DNA of 10,229 bases from Brevundimonas sp. (GTDB taxonomy: Bacteria; Pseudomonadota; Alphaproteobacteria; Caulobacterales; Caulobacteraceae): positions 1 to 10,229 of the forward strand of contig JADCBH010000233.1 in NCBI GenBank assembly GCA_020253595.1, read 5' to 3'. A program made the translations under genes and the position numbers. This document shows, one piece after another, positions 1-6,019 of the stretch. The stretch's first letter is position 1. The number at the start of each line of letters is the position of its first letter. The notes under the pieces are model-generated. The model saw only the letters and a program-made list of their open reading frames with translations, was not told where the DNA came from and ran no database searches.

Positions 1-474
1 CACGCCGAGGAAGATGTTCAGCTTGGTCGACAGCCGCATGCCGAACAGCAGCAGGAAGGTCAGGGTGCCGACCTGGTTCGGCTGGCCCCAGGTCAGGGCG
101 ACGAACAGCAGGGCGGTGAGAGCCAGCGCGATCTCGTGATGGATGACCGTCTCGGTTGAGACGGTGAAGCGGCGCCAGCCCGTTGCATCGGGCGGGCAGG
201 GCGTGCGGCGCGGGCCGGTCAGCTTGCCCATCAGAAAGCCCATCTCGTGCCAGCCCCAGACCGCCATGGCCGCGCCGAACGCGACGTATGCCCCGCCTGG
301 CGTGGTGTCGTCCGCCGAAAGCCACAGCGCCAGCATCGCCGCGCAGGCGACGACCGCGCCAAGCGCCAGAGACGCCCCGAAGCTGGCCGCGTCGCGACGG
401 ACCAGCCACAGGATCAGTCCCGTGGACGCCCACCACAGGCCAGCGGCGACGATGAGGGGCTGAGCGGCCTCCAT
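1..474 (-). CDS. puhE: PuhE, photosynthetic complex assembly membrane protein (DUF3623-type), 3' end cut by window edge
   Basis: The frame opens at the ATG whose complement is 472-474 and stays open for 158 codons to base 1, so the C-terminal part is missing; family members run to roughly 260 residues or more. The visible part has about four to five hydrophobic membrane segments (about residues 5-26, 30-52, 60-80, 113-129 and 135-146). Between them are conserved polar stretches: VWGWHEMGF (72-80), STETVIHHEIALA (106-118), TWGQPNQVGT (128-137) and GMRLSTKLN (144-152), which I recognise as typical of PuhE. The gene follows acsF after only two bases (TAG-TC-ATG), with no strong Shine-Dalgarno sequence at normal spacing, so translation is probably coupled to acsF. 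PuhE is linked to photosynthetic complex formation in purple bacteria, but its biochemical activity is not established. The identity is well supported; the function is open. Confidence 0.88.
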   Translation of the reverse strand, partial: MEAAQPLIVAAGLWWASTGLILWLVRRDAASFGASLALGAVVACAAMLALWLSADDTTPGGAYVAFGAAMAVWGWHEMGFLMGKLTGPRRTPCPPDATGWRRFTVSTETVIHHEIALALTALLFVALTWGQPNQVGTLTFLLLFGMRLSTKLNIFLGV

Positions 475-476
475 GA

Positions 477-1598
477 CTACCAGCGGGGCTCCATACGGAC
501 CTCGGCAGGCAGCGGAGCCTTGTCGACGGGCAGCAGCAGAAGGCCCACGAAGGTCAGGCCAGCCTTCAGGGTCAGACCCACGCGCTTGATGCCCGCGACC
601 AGGCCGCCCCGGGCCTTGGCTTCGCCCATGGCGTCCGAGGTCTGGCGCAGACGCTCCATCCCCTCGCGGAACCTGGGTTCGTCGGTGCGCAGGGCCACAG
701 GATAGACCTGCTTGGAGATCTCCGTGCAGATGCGGAAGACCTCATAGTCATAGTCGGTGATGTCGACGCCCAACGCCTTGTGGAACGCCGGCCGCATGTG
801 GTCGCGGACGTACATGGTGGCGTAGACCGACAGCAGGAAGAAGCGGATCCACCAGATGTTTCCGCCGCTAAGCAGCTTGGGGTCGTTGCGCATCAGGAGC
901 GCGAAGGCCTCGCCGTGCTTGAACTCGTCGTTGCACCACTGTTCGAACCACTTGAAGATCGGATGGAAGCGCCGCTCCGGGTTCCGCTCCAGGTGGCGGT
1001 GGATGGCGATATAGCGCGCGTAACCGATCTTCTCCGACAGGTAGACGGCGTAGAAGATGAACTTCGGCTTGAAGTGGGTGTACTTCTTGACCTTGGTCAG
1101 GAAGCCCAGATCGACGCCGATCTTGGCGTCCTTCAGGGTGTCGTTGATGAAGCCCGCGTGGCGGCTTTCGTCGCGGCTCATGTACTTGAACAGGGCGCGG
1201 ATGTCGGGGTTCTCGACCCTCTTGGCGATCTCGGCATAGAGGACGCAGCCCGAGAACTCCGACGTCAGCGACGACACCAGGAAGTCGACGAACTCCTTCT
1301 TCAGGTCCTCGGGCAGACTTTCGATCACACCGTCGAAGGCGGCGTCGCGCTTGAAGTGGTTCCGGTTCCGGTCCTCGGCGAACTCCGCCATCAGGGCGTC
1401 CCACTGGGCCCGCACGGGCGTCACGTCGATGCGATCCAGGGCGGCGAAGTCAGTGGTGTAGAACCGGGGCGACAGGACCGTGTCCTGGGTCGCCAGCTTC
1501 ATCGATTCTGCGGACGTGACCTTTTGGCGTGCGGCCTCGCGGCGCAGCGCCGTCAGACCGGGGGTTTCCTCATAGGGCTCGAACGGGACGGCGGTCAC
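477..1598 (-). CDS. acsF: AcsF, aerobic Mg-protoporphyrin IX monomethyl ester oxidative cyclase
   Basis: A 373-residue diiron protein that uses O2 to close the isocyclic E ring, turning Mg-protoporphyrin IX monomethyl ester into divinyl protochlorophyllide. Ferritin-like diiron ligands are visible in order: Glu114 in TSEFSG, Glu144 and His147 in DESRHAGF, a Glu in LSEKIGY (Glu189) and Glu225 with His228 in NDEFKHGEAF. The chain is full length. A hydrophobic segment near the C-terminus (about 346-357) may help membrane contact. The start is a GTG at 1598 that overlaps the stop of the small upstream gene (GTGA). A GGAGG five bases upstream supports this start, as does a plausible N-terminus beginning TAVPFEPYEE. 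Alphaproteobacterial AcsF is known to need the extra protein BciE, and the gene directly upstream is the likely source. Dependence on O2 fits an aerobic phototroph. Identity is nearly certain. Confidence 0.97.
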   Translation of the reverse strand: MTAVPFEPYEETPGLTALRREAARQKVTSAESMKLATQDTVLSPRFYTTDFAALDRIDVTPVRAQWDALMAEFAEDRNRNHFKRDAAFDGVIESLPEDLKKEFVDFLVSSLTSEFSGCVLYAEIAKRVENPDIRALFKYMSRDESRHAGFINDTLKDAKIGVDLGFLTKVKKYTHFKPKFIFYAVYLSEKIGYARYIAIHRHLERNPERRFHPIFKWFEQWCNDEFKHGEAFALLMRNDPKLLSGGNIWWIRFFLLSVYATMYVRDHMRPAFHKALGVDITDYDYEVFRICTEISKQVYPVALRTDEPRFREGMERLRQTSDAMGEAKARGGLVAGIKRVGLTLKAGLTFVGLLLLPVDKAPLPAEVRMEPRW

Positions 1599-1879
1599 AG
1601 GATCCTCCGGGGCGTGAAGCTGACGTCGTAGAGTTCGCCGAACTCCAGACCCGACGTCAGACGGGTCAGGGTGCGTTCCAGCCAGTTGGCCCGGGTCACG
1701 GTCGCCGTGCGGCGGAAGGTGCGGCGCTCGCCAAACGCGACATGGATCGGCTCGCCATGCACCTTCACCGCGTCGCCGGGGCCGATCACGGGATCGCCGT
1801 CCAGCGCCACATGGGCGCAGAGATTTTCGTCGGAGTGCTCGACCTCGATCGTGCAGCCGGTCTCGAAACGACGGCTCAT
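1595..1879 (-). CDS. bciE: BciE-like small protein, probable auxiliary subunit of the AcsF cyclase
   Basis: A 94-residue soluble protein with no signal peptide or membrane segment. It starts at an ATG overlapping the puhC stop (ATGA) and ends overlapping the acsF start (GTGA). A GGAGA seven bases before the ATG supports this start over upstream in-frame codons that would run into puhC. The most family-like parts are AVKVHGEPIHVAFGERR (37-53) and a C-terminal block with RANWLERTLTRLTSG (63-77) followed by LEFGELYDVSF (78-88). BciE was described as a protein conserved in Alphaproteobacteria and required for their AcsF cyclase. I assign this gene to it from its size, its place directly before acsF and the remembered sequence pattern, not from an alignment. 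The alternative is an unnamed conserved photosynthesis-cluster protein. A real coding gene is near certain; the BciE name is likely. Confidence 0.8.
   Translation of the reverse strand: MSRRFETGCTIEVEHSDENLCAHVALDGDPVIGPGDAVKVHGEPIHVAFGERRTFRRTATVTRANWLERTLTRLTSGLEFGELYDVSFTPRRIL
1604..1608 (-). promoter_or_regulatory. Ribosome binding site supporting the GTG start of acsF
   Basis: GGAGG on the minus strand lies five bases before the GTG at 1598, inside the last codons of the bciE-like gene. It decides the acsF start: no ATG is near, and this GTG overlaps the upstream stop as GTGA. Confidence 0.7.
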
Positions 1880-2331
1880 GCTGCGGTCTCCGGGGTGTTC
1901 ATCAGGTCCAGAAAGGCCTGGCGGTTGGTTTGACCGAAGGCGTCCAGCTTGATGACGCGGGCAGTGGCCAGGTCCTGGATCGTCACCTTGCCGTCGGACC
2001 ACTCGGTGACACGGAAGGGCTGCTCGGAGCCCAGGCCCCGGGCGCGGCGGTCGCGGACCAGCCCGCGCAGCACGCCGCGGACGAAGCCGCCGGTCGCCGG
2101 CGGGATGATCCGCTCGCCGTCGTCGAGAACCGTGACCCGCACACCGCCGTCGTCCATGTCGGCAAAGCGCATGTCGGCGTAGGCCACCGGCTGCGCGTCC
2201 GAAGCCTCGGCGGTCGCCGGTGAGATCAGGCCCAGCCGTGTCGCCCCGACGCCGGCCACCGTCAGTCCGACCACCAGGATGGCGGCGATCAGGGGAGCGC
2301 GGGGGAAGGGGTGTTCGTCGAGGTTGGACAT
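1876..2331 (-). CDS. puhC: PuhC, photosynthetic complex assembly protein
   Basis: A 151-residue protein with a short charged N-terminus, one membrane anchor (about residues 12-31, APLIAAILVVGLTVAGVGA) and a periplasmic domain expected after it. The domain carries FADMDDGGVRVTVLDDGERI (56-75), then GGFVRGVLRGLVRDRR and FRVTEWSDGKVTIQDLATAR, a pattern I recognise from PuhC. In Rhodobacter, PuhC is needed for normal levels of reaction centre-LH1 core complex, probably by helping organise or assemble the complex at the membrane. The ATG at 2331 follows puhB after 20 bases with only a weak purine-rich site (GAGAACGAG). The 3' end overlaps the next gene by four bases. Position directly after puhB and before the bciE-acsF pair is the usual alphaproteobacterial order. 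Confidence 0.93.
   Translation of the reverse strand: MSNLDEHPFPRAPLIAAILVVGLTVAGVGATRLGLISPATAEASDAQPVAYADMRFADMDDGGVRVTVLDDGERIIPPATGGFVRGVLRGLVRDRRARGLGSEQPFRVTEWSDGKVTIQDLATARVIKLDAFGQTNRQAFLDLMNTPETAA
1887..1891 (-). promoter_or_regulatory. Ribosome binding site of the bciE-like gene
   Basis: GGAGA on the minus strand lies seven bases before the ATG at 1879, inside the end of puhC. It favours this ATG over the longer open frame that continues upstream and would wholly overlap puhC. Confidence 0.6.
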
Positions 2332-2351
2332 GGCGGGGCTCGTTCTCTGTC

Positions 2352-3056
2352 TCAGGCGGCGGCGGGGTGGCCGTCGGACGGCTGGGGACGTTCCGGGCGC
2401 GACGGGCCGCGCACCGGCTCAGCCACGAACGGCTTGTCGGCGGCGTTGGCGGCGAGCTGGAGCTGCAGGCTCAGGCGTTCGGCGACCGAGGCGACGTCGG
2501 GCAGGGCCCGCATCATCGGCTGGGGGTTCATGATGGTGAACGGCCGGACGTGGGGCCACAGGTGCGGATAGGCGATGCGAGCGCCGCCGCCCAAGCTGAT
2601 CGGAATGTCGCCATGACCCTTGCCGTCCACCTTGACGGCCGCCGAGGCGATCGTCGGGTAGGGGATGTTGAAGCATTTCGACAGGGCCACGCCGTGACGC
2701 AGCACGAAGCGTTTGTTGGTCAGGGTGTAGACCGTGGTCCGGGCGACCAGGACGGCATAGCCGACCAGCAGCCCCACCGCGATGGAGCCTGCCGCCAGGG
2801 TCCAGCCGACCGAGGCCATGGCCGAGGCGAGCCCCGAACCCTGGGCCAGTCCGTTGCCCAGGTTCCAGGCCGCCAGAACCGCGAAGTAGATCGCGACCCA
2901 GTGGGCCCGCATGGCTGTCCGCGACAGGGTGCGCCAGTCAGGCGCGCCCTGCCACAGGATGTGCTCGCCCTGCGGCAGGTGGCCGGGAAGCCCGCGAACG
3001 GGCTCTCCGTCGTGTTCCTGGCCGATGGCGGCGCTGATGCCGGACGGACGGCTCAC
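2352..3056 (-). CDS. puhB: PuhB, PH-domain reaction-centre assembly factor
   Basis: A 234-residue inner-membrane protein. A conserved N-terminal segment, VRGLPGHLPQGEHILWQGAP (20-39), leads into two membrane helices (about 51-70 and 80-104). A bacterial PH-like domain follows from about residue 106, with the typical TVYTLTNKRFVLRHGVA run (108-124), then a Pro/Ala-rich tail after about 205. In Rhodobacter capsulatus PuhB is an assembly factor for the reaction centre and indirectly for LH1. The start is a GTG at 3056 overlapping the puhA stop (GTGA). An AGGAG eight bases upstream and the conserved residues before the first internal Met (49) rule out a later start. The low-complexity tail ending PSDGHPAAA looks unconserved. 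Identity is strong. Confidence 0.94.
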   Translation of the reverse strand: MSRPSGISAAIGQEHDGEPVRGLPGHLPQGEHILWQGAPDWRTLSRTAMRAHWVAIYFAVLAAWNLGNGLAQGSGLASAMASVGWTLAAGSIAVGLLVGYAVLVARTTVYTLTNKRFVLRHGVALSKCFNIPYPTIASAAVKVDGKGHGDIPISLGGGARIAYPHLWPHVRPFTIMNPQPMMRALPDVASVAERLSLQLQLAANAADKPFVAEPVRGPSRPERPQPSDGHPAAA

Positions 3057-3841
3057 AGCCAGGGCTCCTGGCGGTCACGCGTGGCGTACAGGTGACCGCC
3101 GCCGTAGTAGCCGACGATCTTCTCTTCCTCGAGCAGGGTGATCTGTTCGGTGCTGGCCGTTTCGGGGACCTGGCCGAACTGGGCGGAGGTGATGGCGCGA
3201 ACCTTCACGGCGCGAGCCCCGCCGTCGACGATGCACATCTGCATGGGCAGCAGCACCGAACGGTCGGCGAAGCCGGAGCCGGTCGACACTTCCAGGTAGC
3301 GGATCAGCTGTTCGGAGCGATCGACCCACACCTCGGTGACCGTGCCGCCCTTCAGGCCATCGCAACCCAGAACGACGAGGCCACGCGGATCGGTATCCTG
3401 GGGGGACACGTGGAAATCCGGGGCGACCCGCAGGGGCACGATCCGGGGATGACCGTCGATCGTCAGGTCCGGATAGTTCGGGCGCTCAGCGTAACTGCCG
3501 GGTCCGACGCCATCCAGGAGCGGGTTGCCGGTCGGCTCCAGCGGCGATCCGTCCGACGGGGCGCTGCGGCGCGCGGCGATCGGCCGCGTATCGCGGTTGT
3601 CGGCGCGCGGCAGGGTGCGGGTGCCGTGTCCGTGCGGCAGCAGGAAGGTCTTGGGCTGGGCCGTGAACAGGAGGCCGCCGAGCGGTTCATGCTGGCCGGT
3701 GACGTCGTTCTCCAGCGGATAGCCTTCGCGGCGATCCTCGCGGCGCAGGTAGAAGATCAGTCCGGCAAAGAAGAGCCAGAAGATCCAAAGGCTGAGTTCG
3801 GCGACGTCGAATTCACCGAAGAGGTACGAAGTGGGTTCCAT
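3053..3841 (-). CDS. puhA: PuhA, photosynthetic reaction centre H subunit
   Basis: A 262-residue H subunit with one N-terminal membrane helix (about 12-31) and a large cytoplasmic domain that caps the L-M core and shapes proton delivery to the QB quinone. Diagnostic stretches are REGYPLEND (38-46), KTFLLPHGHGT (64-74), EPTGNPLLDGVGPGSYAERP (102-121), FHVSPQDTDPRGLVVLGCDG (143-162), LLPMQM (197-202) and TLLEEEKIVGYYGGG (235-249). Glu177 in DRSEQ matches the proton-path Glu173 of Rhodobacter sphaeroides by eye. Of the Asp124/His126/His128 entry cluster, Asp129 and His131 are kept but the second His is not. The ATG at 3841 has AAAGGAG six bases upstream and a 24-base gap after lhaA. In Rhodobacter, puhA is also driven by promoters inside upstream genes, so an internal promoter here is plausible but not seen. 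Confidence 0.98.
   Translation of the reverse strand: MEPTSYLFGEFDVAELSLWIFWLFFAGLIFYLRREDRREGYPLENDVTGQHEPLGGLLFTAQPKTFLLPHGHGTRTLPRADNRDTRPIAARRSAPSDGSPLEPTGNPLLDGVGPGSYAERPNYPDLTIDGHPRIVPLRVAPDFHVSPQDTDPRGLVVLGCDGLKGGTVTEVWVDRSEQLIRYLEVSTGSGFADRSVLLPMQMCIVDGGARAVKVRAITSAQFGQVPETASTEQITLLEEEKIVGYYGGGHLYATRDRQEPWL
3065..3069 (-). promoter_or_regulatory. Ribosome binding site supporting the GTG start of puhB
   Basis: AGGAG on the minus strand lies eight bases before the GTG at 3056, within the last codons of puhA. With the GTGA overlap it supports a GTG start for puhB, since the first in-frame ATG would remove the conserved N-terminal segment. Confidence 0.6.
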
Positions 3842-3847
3842 GTCAGG

Positions 3848-3854
3848 CTCCTTT
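3848..3854 (-). promoter_or_regulatory. Ribosome binding site of puhA
   Basis: The minus strand reads AAAGGAG six bases before the puhA ATG at 3841. It sits in the longest non-coding gap of the window (3842-3865, 24 bases) and is among the strongest Shine-Dalgarno sites here. This fits separate, strong translation of an abundant structural subunit, whereas most other genes rely on overlapping starts. Confidence 0.75.
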
Positions 3855-3865
3855 GCGAACCGGGA

Positions 3866-5311
3866 TCAGGCGGGCAGATCGGCGAGGCCGAACCGTTGGT
3901 TGGAAGGCACTTGTGAAGCGGCGGGCGCGTAGCGGGCGAGGGGCCCGATGGCGACCAGGGCGGCGAACAGGAGGCCGATCTCCAGGTGGTAGACGACACC
4001 GTATGCGGTGAAGGGCTGGCTCATCGCCGGACCGAGCAGGCCCGTTGTCGACAGGGCCGACACGAGGTCCCTGATCGCGCCCCCGGTCAGGATGGCCAGG
4101 CCGACGGCGGTCGCCTGCACCGCACCCCAGGCACCGAGTGCAATTCCCGAACGGCCGTCCCGGGCCAGAGCCATGGCGCTGGTCAGGGTGCCGACCGAGA
4201 ACAGACCGCCTCCCAGACCAATCAGGGTAACGCCAGCGCAAAACAGCGGTGCGGATGCGAACGGACCCGCGCAGATGATGGCGGCGAAGGCCAGCACGCC
4301 CAGCAAAAGGCCATGACCCGCAAGCCGATGGGGCTCGGCACCCCGGTTCAGGCGACGGGCCGACCAGGCGAGCCCCACAAGGGTGCCGATCGACCACAGG
4401 GCCGTCAGACCGGTGGTCTGTCCGACGCTGAGCCCCAGGATCTGGCCGCCATAGGGTTCAAGCAGGACGTCCTGCATGGAGAAGGCCGCAGCGCCGAGGC
4501 CCGTCGCGACCAGCAGGCGGCCTGAGCGGCCCCCGGCGACGAAGCCTGCCCACGATTCCTGGAACGGCTGGCGAGGCTTGGACGGCGAGGTCAGCACCAG
4601 GTCCTGGGCCTCCTGCTTCCACAGGGCGATCATGTTGAGCACGATGGCGAGGACGGCCGCGCCCTGGACCACGCTGATCAGCTTGAGCTCCTGGAAGTCG
4701 GCCAGGATCAGACCCATCAGGATGCCCGAGATCAGCATGCCGACCAGCAGCATGACATAGAGCAGGGCCACGACCCGGGGCCGCGCGTGCTCGGGGGCCA
4801 GGTCATTGGCCAGCGCCAGACCGGCGGTCTGCACCGTGTGGATGCCCGCGCCGACCAGGAGGAAGGCGACCATGGCCGCGACCAGCCCGATCCACTCCGG
4901 GCCGGTGCCGAGACCACCAAGGATCAGCAGGGCGAAAGGCATGATGGCGAGGCCGCCGAACTGCAGCAGCGAGCCGAACCAGATGTAGGGCCCGCGCCGC
5001 CAGCCCAGGTGGGAGCGGTGGGTGTCGGACCGATGCCCGATCAGCGCCCGGAAAGGCGCGAACAGGAAGGGCAGGGCGACCATGGTTGCAACCAGGACGG
5101 CCGGGACGTTGAGCTCGACGATCATCACCCGGTTCAGGGTGCCGGTCAGAAGCACAGTGGTCATGCCGACCGAGACCTGGAACAGCGAGAGACGCAGCAG
5201 TCGCGACAGGGGCAGTTCGGTCGTGGCCGCGTCGGCGAACGGCAGGCAGGCGGCCACGATCCGCGCGAAGGCGGCCCTGTTGGCGTCTGCTTTCTGCCGC
5301 AGGTCGGTCAT
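3866..5311 (-). CDS. lhaA: LhaA, PucC-family light-harvesting 1 assembly transporter-like protein
   Basis: A 481-residue polytopic membrane protein of the PucC/LhaA branch of the major facilitator fold, with about twelve hydrophobic segments between residues 40 and 460. The family hallmark loop between helices 2 and 3, IGHRSDTHRSHLGWRRGPYI (91-110), is intact. Other typical stretches are GAGIHTVQTAGLALANDLAP (154-173), FSMQDVLLEPYGGQILGL (277-294) and GLGGGLFSVGTLTSAMAL (365-382). LhaA promotes assembly of the LH1 antenna, probably by guiding antenna peptides or pigment in the membrane. The start chosen is the ATG at 5311, which overlaps the bchM stop (ATGA) and begins TDLRQKADANRAAF; a GGAG lies 11 bases upstream. 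The frame also stays open back to 5791, but that Arg-rich reading is only the off-frame image of bchM. Length is normal for the family. Confidence 0.95.
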   Translation of the reverse strand: MTDLRQKADANRAAFARIVAACLPFADAATTELPLSRLLRLSLFQVSVGMTTVLLTGTLNRVMIVELNVPAVLVATMVALPFLFAPFRALIGHRSDTHRSHLGWRRGPYIWFGSLLQFGGLAIMPFALLILGGLGTGPEWIGLVAAMVAFLLVGAGIHTVQTAGLALANDLAPEHARPRVVALLYVMLLVGMLISGILMGLILADFQELKLISVVQGAAVLAIVLNMIALWKQEAQDLVLTSPSKPRQPFQESWAGFVAGGRSGRLLVATGLGAAAFSMQDVLLEPYGGQILGLSVGQTTGLTALWSIGTLVGLAWSARRLNRGAEPHRLAGHGLLLGVLAFAAIICAGPFASAPLFCAGVTLIGLGGGLFSVGTLTSAMALARDGRSGIALGAWGAVQATAVGLAILTGGAIRDLVSALSTTGLLGPAMSQPFTAYGVVYHLEIGLLFAALVAIGPLARYAPAASQVPSNQRFGLADLPA

Positions 5312-6018
5312 CGGCGCACGAGCTCCAGGGCCTGGGAGGTGTAGAAACCGGCCGAGACCCGCCGCGTGCGGGTCAACTGCCGACCGGGCAGCCCCGACAG
5401 TCGACGCGCGAGGATGTCGATGTCGGCGGGAGCGATGGCCGGGGCGCGGTCGGCGCGCGGGAACAGCTTGCCTGCCATGAGCATCAGCATCAGCGCGGGC
5501 GTCCGGGGCGTGACGGTGAAGACCATCGAACCGCGCGTGCGGTAGCTCAGTGCCGCCACCACGTCCTCGATCTCGCGGGTCGGATAATGGATCAGGCTGT
5601 CCATCGCCACGACGTGATCGAACTGGCCGAGCTCGGGCTGCATCATGTCGCCCGCCTGCCAGTCGATGCTGCCGGCCAGATCGTTCGGGGCCCGTTCGCG
5701 GGCGATGTCGATCAGGCTGGCCGAGACGTCGATGGCGACGACGTTCGCGCCGCGCCGCGCAGCCTCTACGGCGAGGGCCCCGGTGCCGCATCCGGCGTCC
5801 AGAATGCGAAGGCCGGTCAGATCGGAGGGCAGCCAGGACAGGAGCAGGCTGCGCATCTCGTCGCGGCCCGCACGCACCGTCGCCCGGACCTTCGAGACCG
5901 GGGCGTCACTGGTCAGCTGCGCCCAGGCGTCGAGCGCGGTGCGGTCGAAGTAGTCCTGGAGCCGGCCGCGATAGGCCGCCCAGGTGGAGTTCTGAGGATC
6001 TTCGACCGTCGCGCTCAT
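5308..6018 (-). CDS. bchM: BchM, Mg-protoporphyrin IX O-methyltransferase
   Basis: A 236-residue class I methyltransferase that uses S-adenosylmethionine to methylate the C13 propionate of Mg-protoporphyrin IX, the step after Mg-chelatase and before the AcsF cyclase. The N-terminus DYFDRTALDAWAQLTSDAPV (22-41) is typical of BchM. Motif I, RILDAGCGTGALAVEAARRG (71-90), binds SAM, followed by VVAIDVSASLIDIARERAP (93-111) and the post-motif DHVVAMDSLIHYP (134-146). The C-terminal part GFYTSQALELVRR resembles the family's end. The ATG at 6018 follows the bchL stop after a single base (TGA-G-ATG), and no good Shine-Dalgarno sequence is present, which suggests coupled translation. The enzyme is expected to be membrane-associated and to work with BchH. 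Confidence 0.97.
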   Translation of the reverse strand: MSATVEDPQNSTWAAYRGRLQDYFDRTALDAWAQLTSDAPVSKVRATVRAGRDEMRSLLLSWLPSDLTGLRILDAGCGTGALAVEAARRGANVVAIDVSASLIDIARERAPNDLAGSIDWQAGDMMQPELGQFDHVVAMDSLIHYPTREIEDVVAALSYRTRGSMVFTVTPRTPALMLMLMAGKLFPRADRAPAIAPADIDILARRLSGLPGRQLTRTRRVSAGFYTSQALELVRR

Positions 6019-6019
6019 C

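Noticed and set aside
15..32. A TGT-N12-ACA match to the PpsR/CrtJ repressor consensus.
   Set aside because: It lies inside puhE coding sequence, far from any gene start in view. Two or three such six-base matches are expected by chance in 10 kb.
780..1631. A long plus-strand open frame (283 codons) opposite acsF, and similar ones at 2220-3095 and 3092-3916.
   Set aside because: These are antisense images of acsF, puhC-puhB and puhA, produced by high-GC codon bias. They resemble no protein family and are rich in Arg, Gly, Asp and Val, as expected of such shadows.
1595..2002. A 135-codon version of the bciE-like gene starting upstream.
   Set aside because: The first 41 residues are the off-frame reading of puhC. 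The ATG at 1879 has a Shine-Dalgarno site and a four-base overlap with the puhC stop.
4046..4062. A TGT-N11-ACA imperfect inverted repeat inside lhaA, upstream of puhA.
   Set aside because: The spacer is 11, not 12, and the bases are explained by lhaA coding sequence. It is not a convincing PpsR site.
3866..5791. A 641-codon reading for lhaA that would add 160 N-terminal residues.
   Set aside because: The added part is an Arg-rich off-frame reading of bchM. The ATG at 5311, overlapping the bchM stop, gives a normal-length LhaA.
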